Made by a program: the position numbers and the translations under genes. The notes beneath the pieces were generated by a model, which was not told the origin of the DNA, searched no databases, and saw only the letters and a program-made list of their open reading frames with translations. Shown here piece by piece: positions 26,823 through 36,760 of a stretch of DNA of 64,000 bases (positions are counted from its first letter, which is position 1; each line of letters opens with the position of its first letter). Origin of the DNA: Rhodobacteraceae bacterium IMCC1335 (GTDB lineage Bacteria; Pseudomonadota; Alphaproteobacteria; Rhodobacterales; Rhodobacteraceae); NCBI GenBank assembly GCA_039640495.1, contig CP046864.1:1116001-1180000 (forward strand), read 5' to 3'.

Positions 26823-27422
26823 ATGGCTTTTGAACTTCCTGATCTTCCCTATGCCCATGATGCGCTTGCCGATAAAGGTATGTCCAAGGAAACGTTGGAA
26901 TATCATCACGATCTGCATCACAAAGCCTATGTCGATAATGGCAATAAACTGATTGCCGGCACCGAGTGGGAAAACCAATCGCTCGAAGATATTATTCGGG
27001 GCACCTATCAAGCCGGTGCGGTGGCTCAAAATGGTATTTTCAACAATGCCAGCCAGCATTGGAACCACAATCAGTTTTGGGAAATGATGGGGCCAGGCGG
27101 CGCTGCCATGCCCACAGAGCTGGTCGCGGCAATCAACGATAGCTTTGGAAGCGTTGATGCGTTTAAATCGGAATTTGCAGCCGCGGGCGCTGGGCAATTT
27201 GGCGCCGGTTGGTGCTGGCTTGTCAAAGACGTCGATGGCGGATTGAAAGTGACCAAGACCGAAAATGGCGTGAACCCGCTTTGCTTTGGCCAAACGGCTT
27301 TATTGGGCTGCGATGTGTGGGAACATTCCTACTACATCGATTTCCGCAATAAACGCCCGGCCTATCTGTCAAACTTCCTAGATAATCTGGTGAATTGGGA
27401 AAATGTTGCCAGCCGCATGTAA
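26823..27422 (+). CDS. sodB: superoxide dismutase, Fe-type
   Basis: 199-aa cytoplasmic enzyme that dismutates superoxide. The four metal ligands are the His in EYHHDLHH, the His of QHWNHNQFW, and Asp and His in CDVWEHSYYIDFRNKRP. The Gln in NNASQHWNH occupies the position typical of Fe-SODs rather than Mn-SODs. A strong AAAGGGGG site precedes the ATG. It is a single-gene unit closed by a clear terminator at 27447. Sarcosine oxidase just upstream makes H2O2, so the neighbourhood may be linked to oxidative stress, though that is only suggestive. Confidence 0.96.
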   Translation: MAFELPDLPYAHDALADKGMSKETLEYHHDLHHKAYVDNGNKLIAGTEWENQSLEDIIRGTYQAGAVAQNGIFNNASQHWNHNQFWEMMGPGGAAMPTELVAAINDSFGSVDAFKSEFAAAGAGQFGAGWCWLVKDVDGGLKVTKTENGVNPLCFGQTALLGCDVWEHSYYIDFRNKRPAYLSNFLDNLVNWENVASRM

Positions 27423-27446
27423 GGCTGCGCGCATAAATAAGAGATA

Positions 27447-27478
27447 AACCTGCCAAATCTTTGTTTGGCAGGTTTTTT
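27447..27478 (+). terminator. rho-independent terminator of sodB
   Basis: An 11-bp perfect stem (AACCTGCCAAA with TTTGGCAGGTT), 6-nt loop, and a T-run at 27473-27478, starting 24 nt after the sodB stop. Confidence 0.93.
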
Positions 27479-27567
27479 CATGAGGGCTGACCCAGACAGG
27501 GCTGTGCAAAGGCGCAGGCCTGAACTGGCCCGAGCATGATCATAAGAAAACGGCGAGGCTGCGTGAT

Positions 27568-28443
27568 ATGAACAGAACGGCCCAGGGAATTCTTGCCATT
27601 CTGGCGGCCTGCGTGATTTGGGGGCTCTCGCCTTTGTATTACAACTTGCTGACGATGGTGCCGCCGCTTGAATTGCTGGCGCAGCGCACCCTGTGGTCTT
27701 TTTTGTTTTTTGCTTTGGTTTTGGGGCTGCAGGGCCGGTTTTCTACATTAATTCATGCGCTCGGCAATCGAGGACATGTGATCACTTTATTCGCCGCAGC
27801 CTGCGCCATTGCCGTGAATTGGTATTTTTTCATTTATTCGGTACAGATCAATCGCGTCAGCGAGGCAAGCTTGGGCTATTTTATTTTTCCCTTAGTTGCC
27901 GTGGTTTTTGGCTTGATTGTTTTCAAGGAAAAGCTCTCTGCCTTGCAATGGGTTGCAGTGGCGCTTGCGGTATTTGCCGTGTTGGTTTTGACCTATGGCT
28001 TGGGGGTCGCGCCTTGGTTGGCCTTGGTTCTGTCGCTGAGCTTTGGAACTTATTCGGTTTTGAAAAAGCGCCTGGATTTATCGCCTGTGATCAGCGTCAC
28101 GCTTGAGGTGATGCTGCTTTTGCCGCTGACGGTGCCCTATCTGGTGATCCAAAATTGGCCCATTCAAGACAGCACTGATAGCTGGCAAATATGGCTTTTA
28201 TTGATGGGTTCCGGCCCGCTGACTGCAACGCCCTTGATCTTGTTTTCCTATGCAACGCGTCGGATTTCCATGTCGACGGTTGGAATCATGCAGTATATCA
28301 ATCCCAGCATTCAGTTTTTGGTGGCTTTATTGATCTTTGCCGAGCCTATGACGGATTGGCATTTTTGGGCGTTTTTGATCATTTGGGTTGCCGTGGTGAT
28401 TTATAGCTGGTCGGGGTTTTCGGCCCGCAACGTTGCCAAATAA
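27568..28443 (+). CDS. rarD: EamA-family transporter RarD
   Basis: Inner-membrane protein, 291 aa, ten predicted helices. It matches the RarD subgroup by CVIWGLSPLYYNLL near the N-terminus, LLAQRTLWS, INRVSEASLGYFI and the late VGIMQYINPSIQFL. The substrate is unknown (the name came from chloramphenicol sensitivity work). GAGG lies 9 nt before ATG 27568. Its last 43 nt overlap the 3' end of the convergent LOG-family gene. Confidence 0.93.
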   Translation: MNRTAQGILAILAACVIWGLSPLYYNLLTMVPPLELLAQRTLWSFLFFALVLGLQGRFSTLIHALGNRGHVITLFAAACAIAVNWYFFIYSVQINRVSEASLGYFIFPLVAVVFGLIVFKEKLSALQWVAVALAVFAVLVLTYGLGVAPWLALVLSLSFGTYSVLKKRLDLSPVISVTLEVMLLLPLTVPYLVIQNWPIQDSTDSWQIWLLLMGSGPLTATPLILFSYATRRISMSTVGIMQYINPSIQFLVALLIFAEPMTDWHFWAFLIIWVAVVIYSWSGFSARNVAK

Positions 28444-28970
28444 GCCAAAACGTTGGTTGCGGTAGTCTGCACCGTGTAAAAATCCCGAAGGCTGGGATCT
28501 GCAAATTCTTCTGCAATAAAATGCTCGGCCAATTTTAAAAGCGGATCCCAATAGGCAGCCACGTTCAGGATGATAAGGGGTTTGCTGTGCAGCCCCAATT
28601 GACGCCATGTCAGAACTTCAAAAAATTCATCAAGCGAGCCTGCGCCGCCTGGCATCAGCACCACAGCATCGCAATTCATGAACATCACTTTTTTACGTTC
28701 ATGCATGTTTTCGGTGACAATAAAGCTGCTGAGATCTTGTTTGCCGACTTCAAGCTGCAAAAGATGCGTTGGAATTACCCCAAAGGTTTCGCCACCTGCG
28801 GCTTGTGCGGCGCGGGCAACATTGCCCATCAAGCCCACATCGCCTGCACCATAGACCAGTCTCCAGCCCCGCTCTGCAAGCCCGGTGCCCAAAGCGCTGG
28901 CCTCTTGGGCATAAATCGGCTTCGCACCGCGGCGCGAGCCGCAGTATACACAGACTGAAAAGCATTGCAT
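28401..28970 (-). CDS. LOG-family (TIGR00730) putative cytokinin riboside phosphoribohydrolase
   Basis: About 189 aa, Rossmann-like lysine-decarboxylase-like fold that hydrolyses nucleotide 5'-monophosphates such as AMP or cytokinin ribotides. CVYCGSRRG is at the N-terminus, GAGDVGLMG follows, and the family catalytic motif appears as MPGGAGSLDEFFEVLTW, with Ala in place of the usual residue before Gly-Ser/Thr. ATG 28970 has AAGGA 8 nt upstream and is preferred over ATG 28991. Convergent and overlapping by 43 nt with rarD. Confidence 0.9.
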   Translation of the reverse strand: MQCFSVCVYCGSRRGAKPIYAQEASALGTGLAERGWRLVYGAGDVGLMGNVARAAQAAGGETFGVIPTHLLQLEVGKQDLSSFIVTENMHERKKVMFMNCDAVVLMPGGAGSLDEFFEVLTWRQLGLHSKPLIILNVAAYWDPLLKLAEHFIAEEFADPSLRDFYTVQTTATNVLAYLATLRAENPDQL

Positions 28971-29071
28971 TTTGGAGTCCTTTTGCGGCATGTCACACTT
29001 TGACCATGTTTACCTGCAGTGTTATGGTCTCTCAATGTTTTATTGGGGTCTGGGGGCTCCGAAGGGTAAAT

Positions 29072-31039
29072 ATGCAAGAAAACACGTCGCGCGCCAGGCT
29101 GCCTGCTTGGATTTTTTTCGTTTTGGCCATGATTGCGGTTATCGGATTTGTGGTTTTTCAACAAAATCGTCCCTCTGATCTGCCTCCTGAGGCCTCGGTG
29201 CAGCCGCCTGAGCAGCCTGTGAATATGGCGATTGAGGCGGTGAAGGATCTCGCAGCACAATCCGAAGAAATAGCGGATGCACCTGAGAAACCGGCTATAG
29301 ATACGGATGAAACGCCACCAGAAACAGAAGCGGCGCTCGAAAATGGCGCCTCTGCCAAGGCAGAAACGGTTGCCGAAGCACCGCAAGCCGTTGCGGATCG
29401 CGACGGCTCGGTTGATCAAAAGCAAGCTGAGGCAGCCATCGATTCGCCGGAAGGTCTAGCGCCCGAACAATCCAAAGCTGAAATCGCCGCGGAAGAGACG
29501 CGGGTTACAGAATCAATCAAAGCGCCAGCAGCCGCCGAAGAAGAGGCGGAGATTGTGGTCGAAGACGCTGCCGCTGGTGGTGAAGCTGAGGCGCTCCAAA
29601 AAACCGGCGCGGCTGAAGCAGAAACCAACATGTCGAAAACCGCCACTGCTGATGCTGACGCTGAAGCCGAACCTGAGAACCTGCAAAAGCAACCTGCGGC
29701 AGACGTGGCGAATCAAGCAGAGGCGCCCGCCACACAGCCTGCCGCTGAGGATGTGGATGCGACAAGATCCGATCAAACGCGCGAAGAGACCACGCAAGCC
29801 GCCACCAAAGAGGCGACAGACCTGCCGGCGAAAGAGGAAAAACCCTTGGCAAGGGTGCCACAAATTGAAACAATTCGGATTGAGGCAGATGGTGCTGTTT
29901 TGATCGCCGGTTTGGTCGGCCCCAATCAAGCGGTTGATGTGCTGGTTAATGACGTCGCGCTTCTCACGCTTTACGCAGATGGGTCAGGAAATTTTGCAGG
30001 GTTTTTTGATTTGCCCTATAGCAGCGAGCTGCGCGTCATTCGGCTACGCGTTGGGACCGCTGAGGCCTATGTTTTTTCCGATCAAGATGTTTTGGTCTTG
30101 CCCACGCAGATTGCCGCGCCGCTGCCAGAGGCGAGCGAAACATCTGATGAAGCGGAGATCGAGCTTGTCGAAAACGCAGAGGCAACCTCTGAGGCCACCG
30201 CATCCGAGCAGAGCCGGGCAAATGAGACATCGCAAGACGGTTTAGATGCCAGCGGCCTATCAGCCAAAAGCAGCTCGGTGTCCGTCTCAGGGGATGAGGA
30301 CAGCGATAACCAAAGCGCCTCTGAAGGCGAAACGACCGAAAGCGCGCGCGCCGATCTCGAAAGCCCTAAGGTGCCAAAACCTGCTGATGCGGCCGCGGCA
30401 AAGGATGCGGAAACACCAAAAATTACAGATGCTAAGCCCGAAGAAACTGCGTCTGCGCAACCCCCCTCTGAGGCTCCGGTGAAAAGCTTGGCGGATGCTG
30501 CTGCGCCGCCAAAAGTTTTAATCGCGGATAAAGACGGGGTTCGGGTTGTACAATCCGATGATAGCCTTGACCAAGACGCCATCGCTTTGGATGCGATCAG
30601 CTATGATGAGGATGGCCAAGTTATGCTGTCTGGTCGCAGCAACCCAATGGCTTATCTACGGATTTATCTTGATAACGCACCGGTTCTTTTGGTACGCCCG
30701 GATGATGATGGCAACTGGAAAACTTTGCTCAGCAATGTTGATCCGGGGGTTTATACGCTGCGCATTGATCAGGTGAATGCGGCTGGTAAGGTGGTTTCGC
30801 GGCTTGAAACACCGTTCAAAAAGGAAAGCCCACAAAAGCTTCTTACCCATCTCCAAGACACCAAAACCGAGGCGCGGATAAATGTGGTTACGGTGCAGCC
30901 TGGATATACGCTTTGGGCGATAGCGCGCAAACGGTATGGGCGGGGGATTTTATACGTGCGGGTGTTTGAAGCCAATCGTGATAAGATCCGTGATCCCGAT
31001 TTGATCTATCCGGGGCAGGTCTTTGATCTACCCGATTAA
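29072..31039 (+). CDS. membrane-anchored LysM protein with two Ig-like modules
   Basis: 655 aa. An N-terminal signal anchor is at residues 11-30, then a very Ala/Glu/Asp-rich low-complexity stretch to about residue 265. A beta-sandwich-like module follows (IRIEADGAVLIAGLVGP onward), then a second acidic linker, a second similar module (ISYDEDGQVMLSGRSNP onward), and a C-terminal LysM domain with VQPGYTLWAIARKRYG and LIYPGQVFDLP. LysM binds peptidoglycan, so the protein probably spans from inner membrane to cell wall. AAGGG lies 6 nt before ATG 29072; frame upstream of that is not protein-like. Function is otherwise unknown. Confidence 0.9.
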   Translation: MQENTSRARLPAWIFFVLAMIAVIGFVVFQQNRPSDLPPEASVQPPEQPVNMAIEAVKDLAAQSEEIADAPEKPAIDTDETPPETEAALENGASAKAETVAEAPQAVADRDGSVDQKQAEAAIDSPEGLAPEQSKAEIAAEETRVTESIKAPAAAEEEAEIVVEDAAAGGEAEALQKTGAAEAETNMSKTATADADAEAEPENLQKQPAADVANQAEAPATQPAAEDVDATRSDQTREETTQAATKEATDLPAKEEKPLARVPQIETIRIEADGAVLIAGLVGPNQAVDVLVNDVALLTLYADGSGNFAGFFDLPYSSELRVIRLRVGTAEAYVFSDQDVLVLPTQIAAPLPEASETSDEAEIELVENAEATSEATASEQSRANETSQDGLDASGLSAKSSSVSVSGDEDSDNQSASEGETTESARADLESPKVPKPADAAAAKDAETPKITDAKPEETASAQPPSEAPVKSLADAAAPPKVLIADKDGVRVVQSDDSLDQDAIALDAISYDEDGQVMLSGRSNPMAYLRIYLDNAPVLLVRPDDDGNWKTLLSNVDPGVYTLRIDQVNAAGKVVSRLETPFKKESPQKLLTHLQDTKTEARINVVTVQPGYTLWAIARKRYGRGILYVRVFEANRDKIRDPDLIYPGQVFDLPD

Positions 31040-31133
31040 GGCGTTTCGAATAGGTCTTGCAGGCCTCTTCTGGTGAGAGCTGTACCACGTGTTGAGAAAC
31101 GGTTCACCAAAACCGTGTTAAAGGATATGTTCC

Positions 31134-32966
31134 ATGTCACCCAGCATAAAATCTGACCGAGAGCTTAATCAGGAAGAAAAGCGCTCGGCTCTGCGCACCA
31201 TCCGGCGCGTCGGCCCCTATCTGTGGCCGCGGGATAATTCAGCGGTTAAAACCCGCTTAATCGTATCGATGCTGTTGCTGGTGCTGGCAAAGCTCATTTC
31301 GGCTGGTACGCCTTTTTTATATGGATATACGGTTGATAGTCTGGTGTCGCCCGATGCGTCTTTATTTGTGATTGGCGCGATTGGATTGATTGTTGCTTAT
31401 GGACTGGCGCGGGTGCTTAGCAATGGCTTTCAGCAATTGCGCGATGTGGTATTTGCCCCGGTTGCGCAGCGCGCGCTGCGCTCATTGGCGCTGGAAACCT
31501 TTCAGCATATTCACAATCTGTCGATGCGCTATCATATCACGCGGCGCACGGGCGGGCTCAGCCGGATTATCGAACGGGGTGTTAAAGGCGTTGAGTTTCT
31601 GCTGCGCTATTTGGTGTTTTCAATCGGTCCCTTGGCGTTAGAGCTGGTTTTACTTTCGGTTTTTTTGCTATGGAAACTGGATTTATGGTATGTTCTGGTG
31701 TTGTTCGGCACGATTGCGGTCTATGTGTGGTTTACCTTCAAAGTCACCGAATACCGCGTGAAATTGCGCCGAGAAATGAACGAACAGGATACAGATGCGG
31801 CGCAAAAAGCCATCGATAGTCTGTTGAATTTTGAAACTGTAAAATATTTTGGCGCCGAAGCGCGCGAGGCCAAACGCTATGATGCGGCGATGGCCGGCTA
31901 TGAAGCCGCTGCGTTGAAAACCAGTTATTCGCTGGCGGCGTTGAATTTTGGCCAAGCGCTTTTGATCACGGCTGGATTGACGATTGTGATGGTGATGGCG
32001 GGCTTACAAGTGCGCGCGGGCGCGCTCACCGTGGGTGATTTTGTGATGGTCAACGCGGTGATGATCCAAATCACCATGCCGTTGAATTTCTTGGGCACGG
32101 TGTATCGGGAAATACGTCAGGCCTTGGTCGATATGGGGCAGATGTTTGATCTTTTAGAGCAGCCAAAAGAAATCACCACGAAGCCGGGAGCACCTGATCT
32201 GCAGGTCACCGGGGGCAGCATTTCGCTGCGCAATATCGCATTTTCATATGAAGCGGACCGGCAAATTTTGCGCGATGTGTCGCTCGATATTCCAGCCGGT
32301 CAGACCGTTGCAATCGTGGGCTCATCCGGATCGGGAAAATCAACCATCGGGCGACTTTTATTTCGGTTTTACGATGTTACGGGTGGGGCGCTCAGCATCG
32401 ACAATCAAGACGTGCGCGATGTGACGCAAAGCAGTTTGCAAAACGCAATCGGTGTGGTGCCGCAAGACACGGTGCTGTTCAATGATACAATTTTTTACAA
32501 CATCGCCTATGGGCGCGATGGGGCCAGCCGCGCAGATGTAGAGCAGGCGGCTCGCGATGCCCAGATTCACGCGTTTATCCAATCTTTGCCCGAGGGGTAT
32601 GATACCGTTGTAGGAGAGCGTGGGTTGAAGCTTTCGGGCGGTGAAAAGCAACGGGTAGGGATCGCGCGTACGCTTTTGAAAAACCCTCCTATTTTGTTGC
32701 TGGATGAAGCCACAAGCGCGTTAGACAGCGAGACTGAGCATGAAATTCAAGGCGCTTTGGCGCAAGCGGGCCTTGGACGCACGGTGATTGTGATTGCGCA
32801 TCGTCTGTCAACCGTGGCCGAGGCCGATATGATTGTTGTGCTCGAAAATGGGGTGGTTGTTGAAACCGGCCGGCATGAGGCATTGCTTGCCAAAGCCGGC
32901 CGCTATTATGATTTATGGATGTTGCAAAGCGCTGAGCAAGACAGCGATCAACGCGCCCAAGCCTGA
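31134..32966 (+). CDS. Atm1-type ABC exporter (fused permease/ATPase)
   Basis: Half-transporter of 610 aa that should work as a homodimer in the inner membrane. Six helices lie at about residues 40-330, then the nucleotide-binding domain: Walker A VGSSGSGKST, signature LSGGEKQR, Walker B ILLLDEATSALD, and switch His in IAHRL. The TM part resembles the Atm1/HMT subgroup (SRIIERGVKGVEFLLRYLVF), whose bacterial members export glutathione-linked sulfur or metal compounds; exact cargo is inference. AAGGA lies 8 nt before ATG. Ninety-four nt separate it from the LysM gene. Confidence 0.93.
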   Translation: MSPSIKSDRELNQEEKRSALRTIRRVGPYLWPRDNSAVKTRLIVSMLLLVLAKLISAGTPFLYGYTVDSLVSPDASLFVIGAIGLIVAYGLARVLSNGFQQLRDVVFAPVAQRALRSLALETFQHIHNLSMRYHITRRTGGLSRIIERGVKGVEFLLRYLVFSIGPLALELVLLSVFLLWKLDLWYVLVLFGTIAVYVWFTFKVTEYRVKLRREMNEQDTDAAQKAIDSLLNFETVKYFGAEAREAKRYDAAMAGYEAAALKTSYSLAALNFGQALLITAGLTIVMVMAGLQVRAGALTVGDFVMVNAVMIQITMPLNFLGTVYREIRQALVDMGQMFDLLEQPKEITTKPGAPDLQVTGGSISLRNIAFSYEADRQILRDVSLDIPAGQTVAIVGSSGSGKSTIGRLLFRFYDVTGGALSIDNQDVRDVTQSSLQNAIGVVPQDTVLFNDTIFYNIAYGRDGASRADVEQAARDAQIHAFIQSLPEGYDTVVGERGLKLSGGEKQRVGIARTLLKNPPILLLDEATSALDSETEHEIQGALAQAGLGRTVIVIAHRLSTVAEADMIVVLENGVVVETGRHEALLAKAGRYYDLWMLQSAEQDSDQRAQA

Positions 32967-33160
32967 GGCTGCTTGAGTGCGCGCATGCATTCTTCGGGTT
33001 TGCGGGGCAAGCTGGCGGATTGGCATTCAGGCGCGCAGGCTTGGCGCGAACCATATCTCGCCGCACTGCATATAGCGTTCCCGATTGATCACGCGCCGCA
33101 TGGTTCTCCAAGCAGCGGCGTCTGCGAAGCTAGAGGCGCCTTGCCACGCTGCCGGCGGGC

Positions 33161-36100
33161 TTACTCGGCGGCTTGCAATCCATCAGATGATTTGCCGGTC
33201 GCGGTTTTTTTAAGCTTTTGGGCGGCGGGCGTTTCGATGAGGTCATCCCAGATAATTTCTGGTTGTTTGAGGCGTTTTGCCATGCGCTGCAGCGCCCAGT
33301 CGCGTGCGATATCGGCTTGCCGTGACGCGCCGAGCACGGCCAGCGCCCGCGCGATCCAAACAATATAGGTAACAATCCAATAGCGCGCGGCCAGCAAAGA
33401 GGGGGTAAGCAGCAAGGTTAGAACCGTCGCGATACCCAGCCCGAATACCACCGCCGTGGCCAGTTGTTTCCACCAAAGTGCGGTCGGGCTGTCGATAGAA
33501 TAGCCGCCATTGATAAAATCAAGGCTCAGCCCAAACATCATTGGCGCCAATCCGGCCATAGTCGTGATGGTTGTGAGCAAAACGGGTCTGATGCGCTGTT
33601 CGGCGGTTCTGATAATGGCTTCGATGCGCGGCATATACCGAGAGAGTTCTTGATAGGTATCGATCAAAACAATGTTGTTATTCACCACGATGCCCGCCAG
33701 GGCAACGATTCCCGTACCGGTCATAATGATCGAAAAGGCCTGCTGCATCACCAGCATCCCAATCAGAACGCCAACCGTTGATAACACTACGGCTAGCAAA
33801 ACGATGAACGAATTGAAAAAGCTGTTGAACTGCGCCAGCAGAATAATGAACATCAAGGCCAAAGCCGCGATGAAAGCTTTCGATAGGAACGCTTGGCTTT
33901 CGGCTTCATCCTCTTGATCTCCGGTCCATTCCCAACTGACACCTGGCGGAAGCGGATTGGCCTCCAAATAGCGGGTGAGAAAGGCAATCCGTTCATTGGC
34001 ATTGATCAAAATGTCTTTTTCAACCCCAGCTGCGTCCGTTTCACTGCGCGACAATCCGGGCAGCACGCCGGCTTTGATGTCAAAATACCGTTTTTGATCA
34101 ATGCGATTAATTTCTGCCAGTTTTTGGACCGGCTTGCGGGTAATGAAATTCGACAAGGGCACCAACCCATCTCGGGTGCGCAATTTTAAACCGTCTAGCG
34201 TGCTGAGCACACGGTCTTTTTCGGGAAGGCGCACGCGGATCTCAATTTCTTCATCGCTGGTTTCCACGCGCATCGTATCCAGCAAAATTCCGCGCGTGAC
34301 CAATTGCACCATGGCCCCAACCGTGGCCACATCGGCGCCATAGCGCCCTGCCTTTTCAACATCGACGTCAATTTGCCAATCAATCCCGGGCAGGGGCCGC
34401 GTGTCTTCCACCAAGGTCAACCCTTCGGTTTGGTCAAAAACGCTTCGCATTTCTTGGGTGACGCTTAGTAATTCGGGCCAATTATCCCCCGTCAGTCGCA
34501 AATGCACTGGTTTATTACTGGCCGGTCCGCGCTCGATCCCGAGCACTTCTATTTGGATGCCCGGCAGCTGTTCAAGCGCTTCTATAAGCTCTTTCATGAT
34601 CACATTGCCGTCAAGCTCGGGGCGATCCCGCCGGTTTTCCCATGGGATGGTTTCAAGCTGAATTTGTGCAATCGTGTCTTTGGGCTTTTCAGCGCCTGAA
34701 GTATTTTGATTTAACCCACCCGCCCCGGCGAAGGCAAAGACCGATTCAACCCCCGGATGGGCCAGAACGAGTGCTTCGGCCTCTTTGAGGATCCGGTCTT
34801 TTTCGGGCAAAGACAGGTTGCCGCGGGCCTTCACATAAACAATCGCTTGCTCGGGTTCGGATTCGACGAAAAATTCCACGCCTCGATTGTTTTCGCCAAA
34901 ATACTCAAAGACTGAAAAGGCAAAGAAAAACACGCCGAAGATCATCACCAGCGGCATGATCGGATTTGCAACCATCAGCTTCACTAAAAACCCAAAATTG
35001 GTACGTCGATAGCCTGAGCGCACCTTTTTTTCCGCGCTGTGAATTTTGGCGGCGCCCATGGTGACGGAAGCGGCAAATGCCGCCAAAAGGAACATAAGCA
35101 CGCCGGGCAAGGCTGCCATGGCGCCCATACTGGCCGCGTCTAGCCCGAAAAGATAATCTGGATTGACGGTTTGCATCGCGCCAAGGAACATCGCGTAAAT
35201 GCACATAGGCACCAAAGCCGCGCGCAGGATCCAAGGCAGACGCGCACGCAGCACTGCCGCCGCGCCATCAAAGCCGCGCCCCATCCGCCCCGTCACCCCC
35301 CCGACCACCGGTAAATAGACCAAGGCAACGATCAATGATGCTGAAAGAACAAAGATCAAAGTGACGGGTAACATGCCCATGAATTGTCCAGGAACGCCCG
35401 GCCAGAATAGCATAGGCAAAAAGGCGCATAAGGTTGTAGCGGTCGAGCTGACCACGGGCCAGAACATGCGTTTGGCGGCCTCTACATAGGCCCGCATTGG
35501 ACCTTCGCCTTGGGTGATGCGCTTATCGGCATATTCCACCACGACGATTGCCCCATCCACCAGCATGCCCACCGCCAGAATCAGGCCGAACATCACAATG
35601 TTTGAGATCGTAATGCCCATAACCGCGAGCAAAACGAAGCAGAGTAGAAACGATGTGGGTATTGCAAAGCCCACCAAAAGCGCGGCCCGCGTTCCCAATG
35701 ATGCCAGCACAACGATCATCACCAAGGCAATGGCCGTGAGCACCGAGCCTTCGAGCTGCGACACCATGCTGGCCACCACGCGCGATTGATCGTTTGAGCT
35801 GCCAATATCCACTGCCGCGCGCAGTTCTGGGGGCCAGGTAGCTTCGGCTTCTTCAATCAGGGCGCGGATCGCCGCGGCAGTTTTGATTAAATTAAAGCCT
35901 TTGCGTTTCACCACTTGCAACGCCACGGTTGTTTCGCCGTTATAGCGTGCGGTTCCAACACGGTCTTCAAAAGTTAGACGAATATCCGCCAAATCGCCCA
36001 GCGTGATGACGCGATCACCATTGGTTTTGACAGGCAAATCGTAAATATCGCGCGGCTCGTCAAAGCTTGAGGGGATCTTGACTGAAAACGAGCCCTGCGC

Positions 36101-36760
36101 GGTATCAACTTCACCCGCTGCGATCAATTGGTTGTTGTTGCGGACGACCGAAATAAGCTCTCCCGCGGTGACATTATAGGCCTCTAACCGCAACGGATCG
36201 ATCACAACTTCCATCATTTCCTTGCGGTTTCCGGCGATCACAGCCTCTAGAACCGCATCCATACCTTCGATTTCTTCTTGTAGATCTTCAGCGATGCGGG
36301 TCATCGTGCGCTCGGGCACATTGCCGGTAAGATTCACGATAATGATCGGAAATTCAGAAAAGTTTATTTCATTGATTGAATATTTTTCGGCGCCTTCGGG
36401 AAATAAAGCTTCCGCCGCATTCATCGCATCGCGGGCATCGGCCATGGTTTTGGCTTTATCCCAGCCAAATTCGAATTCGATTGCCACACCGGCATAGTTT
36501 TCCGCGGCGGTTGCGGTCATTCTTTTTAACCCGTCAAGGTCCGCCAATTCGGTTTCTATTGGCCGCACCAAAAGCGCTTCACTATCGGCGGCGGAAATGC
36601 CCGGAAAAACCACCGAAACGAACAGCACGGGGATTTCGATGTCGGGCTCGCCCTCTTTTGGCAATGTGGTATAGGCAAAAATGCCCGCCGTCAGCGATAA
36701 CGCAATCATCGCAAGGATCATGCGGGCGCGTTCAGCGGCCCAGTCGACGAGGCTGGTCAT
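33161..36760 (-). CDS. RND-family efflux pump permease (AcrB/HAE type), oversized
   Basis: Inner-membrane proton-driven exporter, 1199 aa. TM1 is at about residues 12-30, a large porter domain to about 330, TM2-6 with the proton-relay region FGLILAVGMLVDGAIVVVEYA, and a second porter domain and TM repeat ending near 1150. It is about 150 residues longer than usual AcrB homologues. The extra length sits mainly around residues 490-610, where additional hydrophobic segments precede the second half. It overlaps the adaptor gene by 4 nt (ATGA). No outer-membrane TolC gene is adjacent. Substrate is unknown. Confidence 0.93.
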   Translation of the reverse strand: MTSLVDWAAERARMILAMIALSLTAGIFAYTTLPKEGEPDIEIPVLFVSVVFPGISAADSEALLVRPIETELADLDGLKRMTATAAENYAGVAIEFEFGWDKAKTMADARDAMNAAEALFPEGAEKYSINEINFSEFPIIIVNLTGNVPERTMTRIAEDLQEEIEGMDAVLEAVIAGNRKEMMEVVIDPLRLEAYNVTAGELISVVRNNNQLIAAGEVDTAQGSFSVKIPSSFDEPRDIYDLPVKTNGDRVITLGDLADIRLTFEDRVGTARYNGETTVALQVVKRKGFNLIKTAAAIRALIEEAEATWPPELRAAVDIGSSNDQSRVVASMVSQLEGSVLTAIALVMIVVLASLGTRAALLVGFAIPTSFLLCFVLLAVMGITISNIVMFGLILAVGMLVDGAIVVVEYADKRITQGEGPMRAYVEAAKRMFWPVVSSTATTLCAFLPMLFWPGVPGQFMGMLPVTLIFVLSASLIVALVYLPVVGGVTGRMGRGFDGAAAVLRARLPWILRAALVPMCIYAMFLGAMQTVNPDYLFGLDAASMGAMAALPGVLMFLLAAFAASVTMGAAKIHSAEKKVRSGYRRTNFGFLVKLMVANPIMPLVMIFGVFFFAFSVFEYFGENNRGVEFFVESEPEQAIVYVKARGNLSLPEKDRILKEAEALVLAHPGVESVFAFAGAGGLNQNTSGAEKPKDTIAQIQLETIPWENRRDRPELDGNVIMKELIEALEQLPGIQIEVLGIERGPASNKPVHLRLTGDNWPELLSVTQEMRSVFDQTEGLTLVEDTRPLPGIDWQIDVDVEKAGRYGADVATVGAMVQLVTRGILLDTMRVETSDEEIEIRVRLPEKDRVLSTLDGLKLRTRDGLVPLSNFITRKPVQKLAEINRIDQKRYFDIKAGVLPGLSRSETDAAGVEKDILINANERIAFLTRYLEANPLPPGVSWEWTGDQEDEAESQAFLSKAFIAALALMFIILLAQFNSFFNSFIVLLAVVLSTVGVLIGMLVMQQAFSIIMTGTGIVALAGIVVNNNIVLIDTYQELSRYMPRIEAIIRTAEQRIRPVLLTTITTMAGLAPMMFGLSLDFINGGYSIDSPTALWWKQLATAVVFGLGIATVLTLLLTPSLLAARYWIVTYIVWIARALAVLGASRQADIARDWALQRMAKRLKQPEIIWDDLIETPAAQKLKKTATGKSSDGLQAAE

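Noticed and set aside
26229-27293. 354-codon minus-strand frame over soxG and sodB
   Set aside because: Antisense to two certain genes and to their intergenic gap; low-complexity basic product.
30082-30582. 166-codon minus-strand frame in the LysM gene
   Set aside because: Reflects the Ala/Glu codon bias of the opposite strand; Ser/Ala-rich nonsense product.
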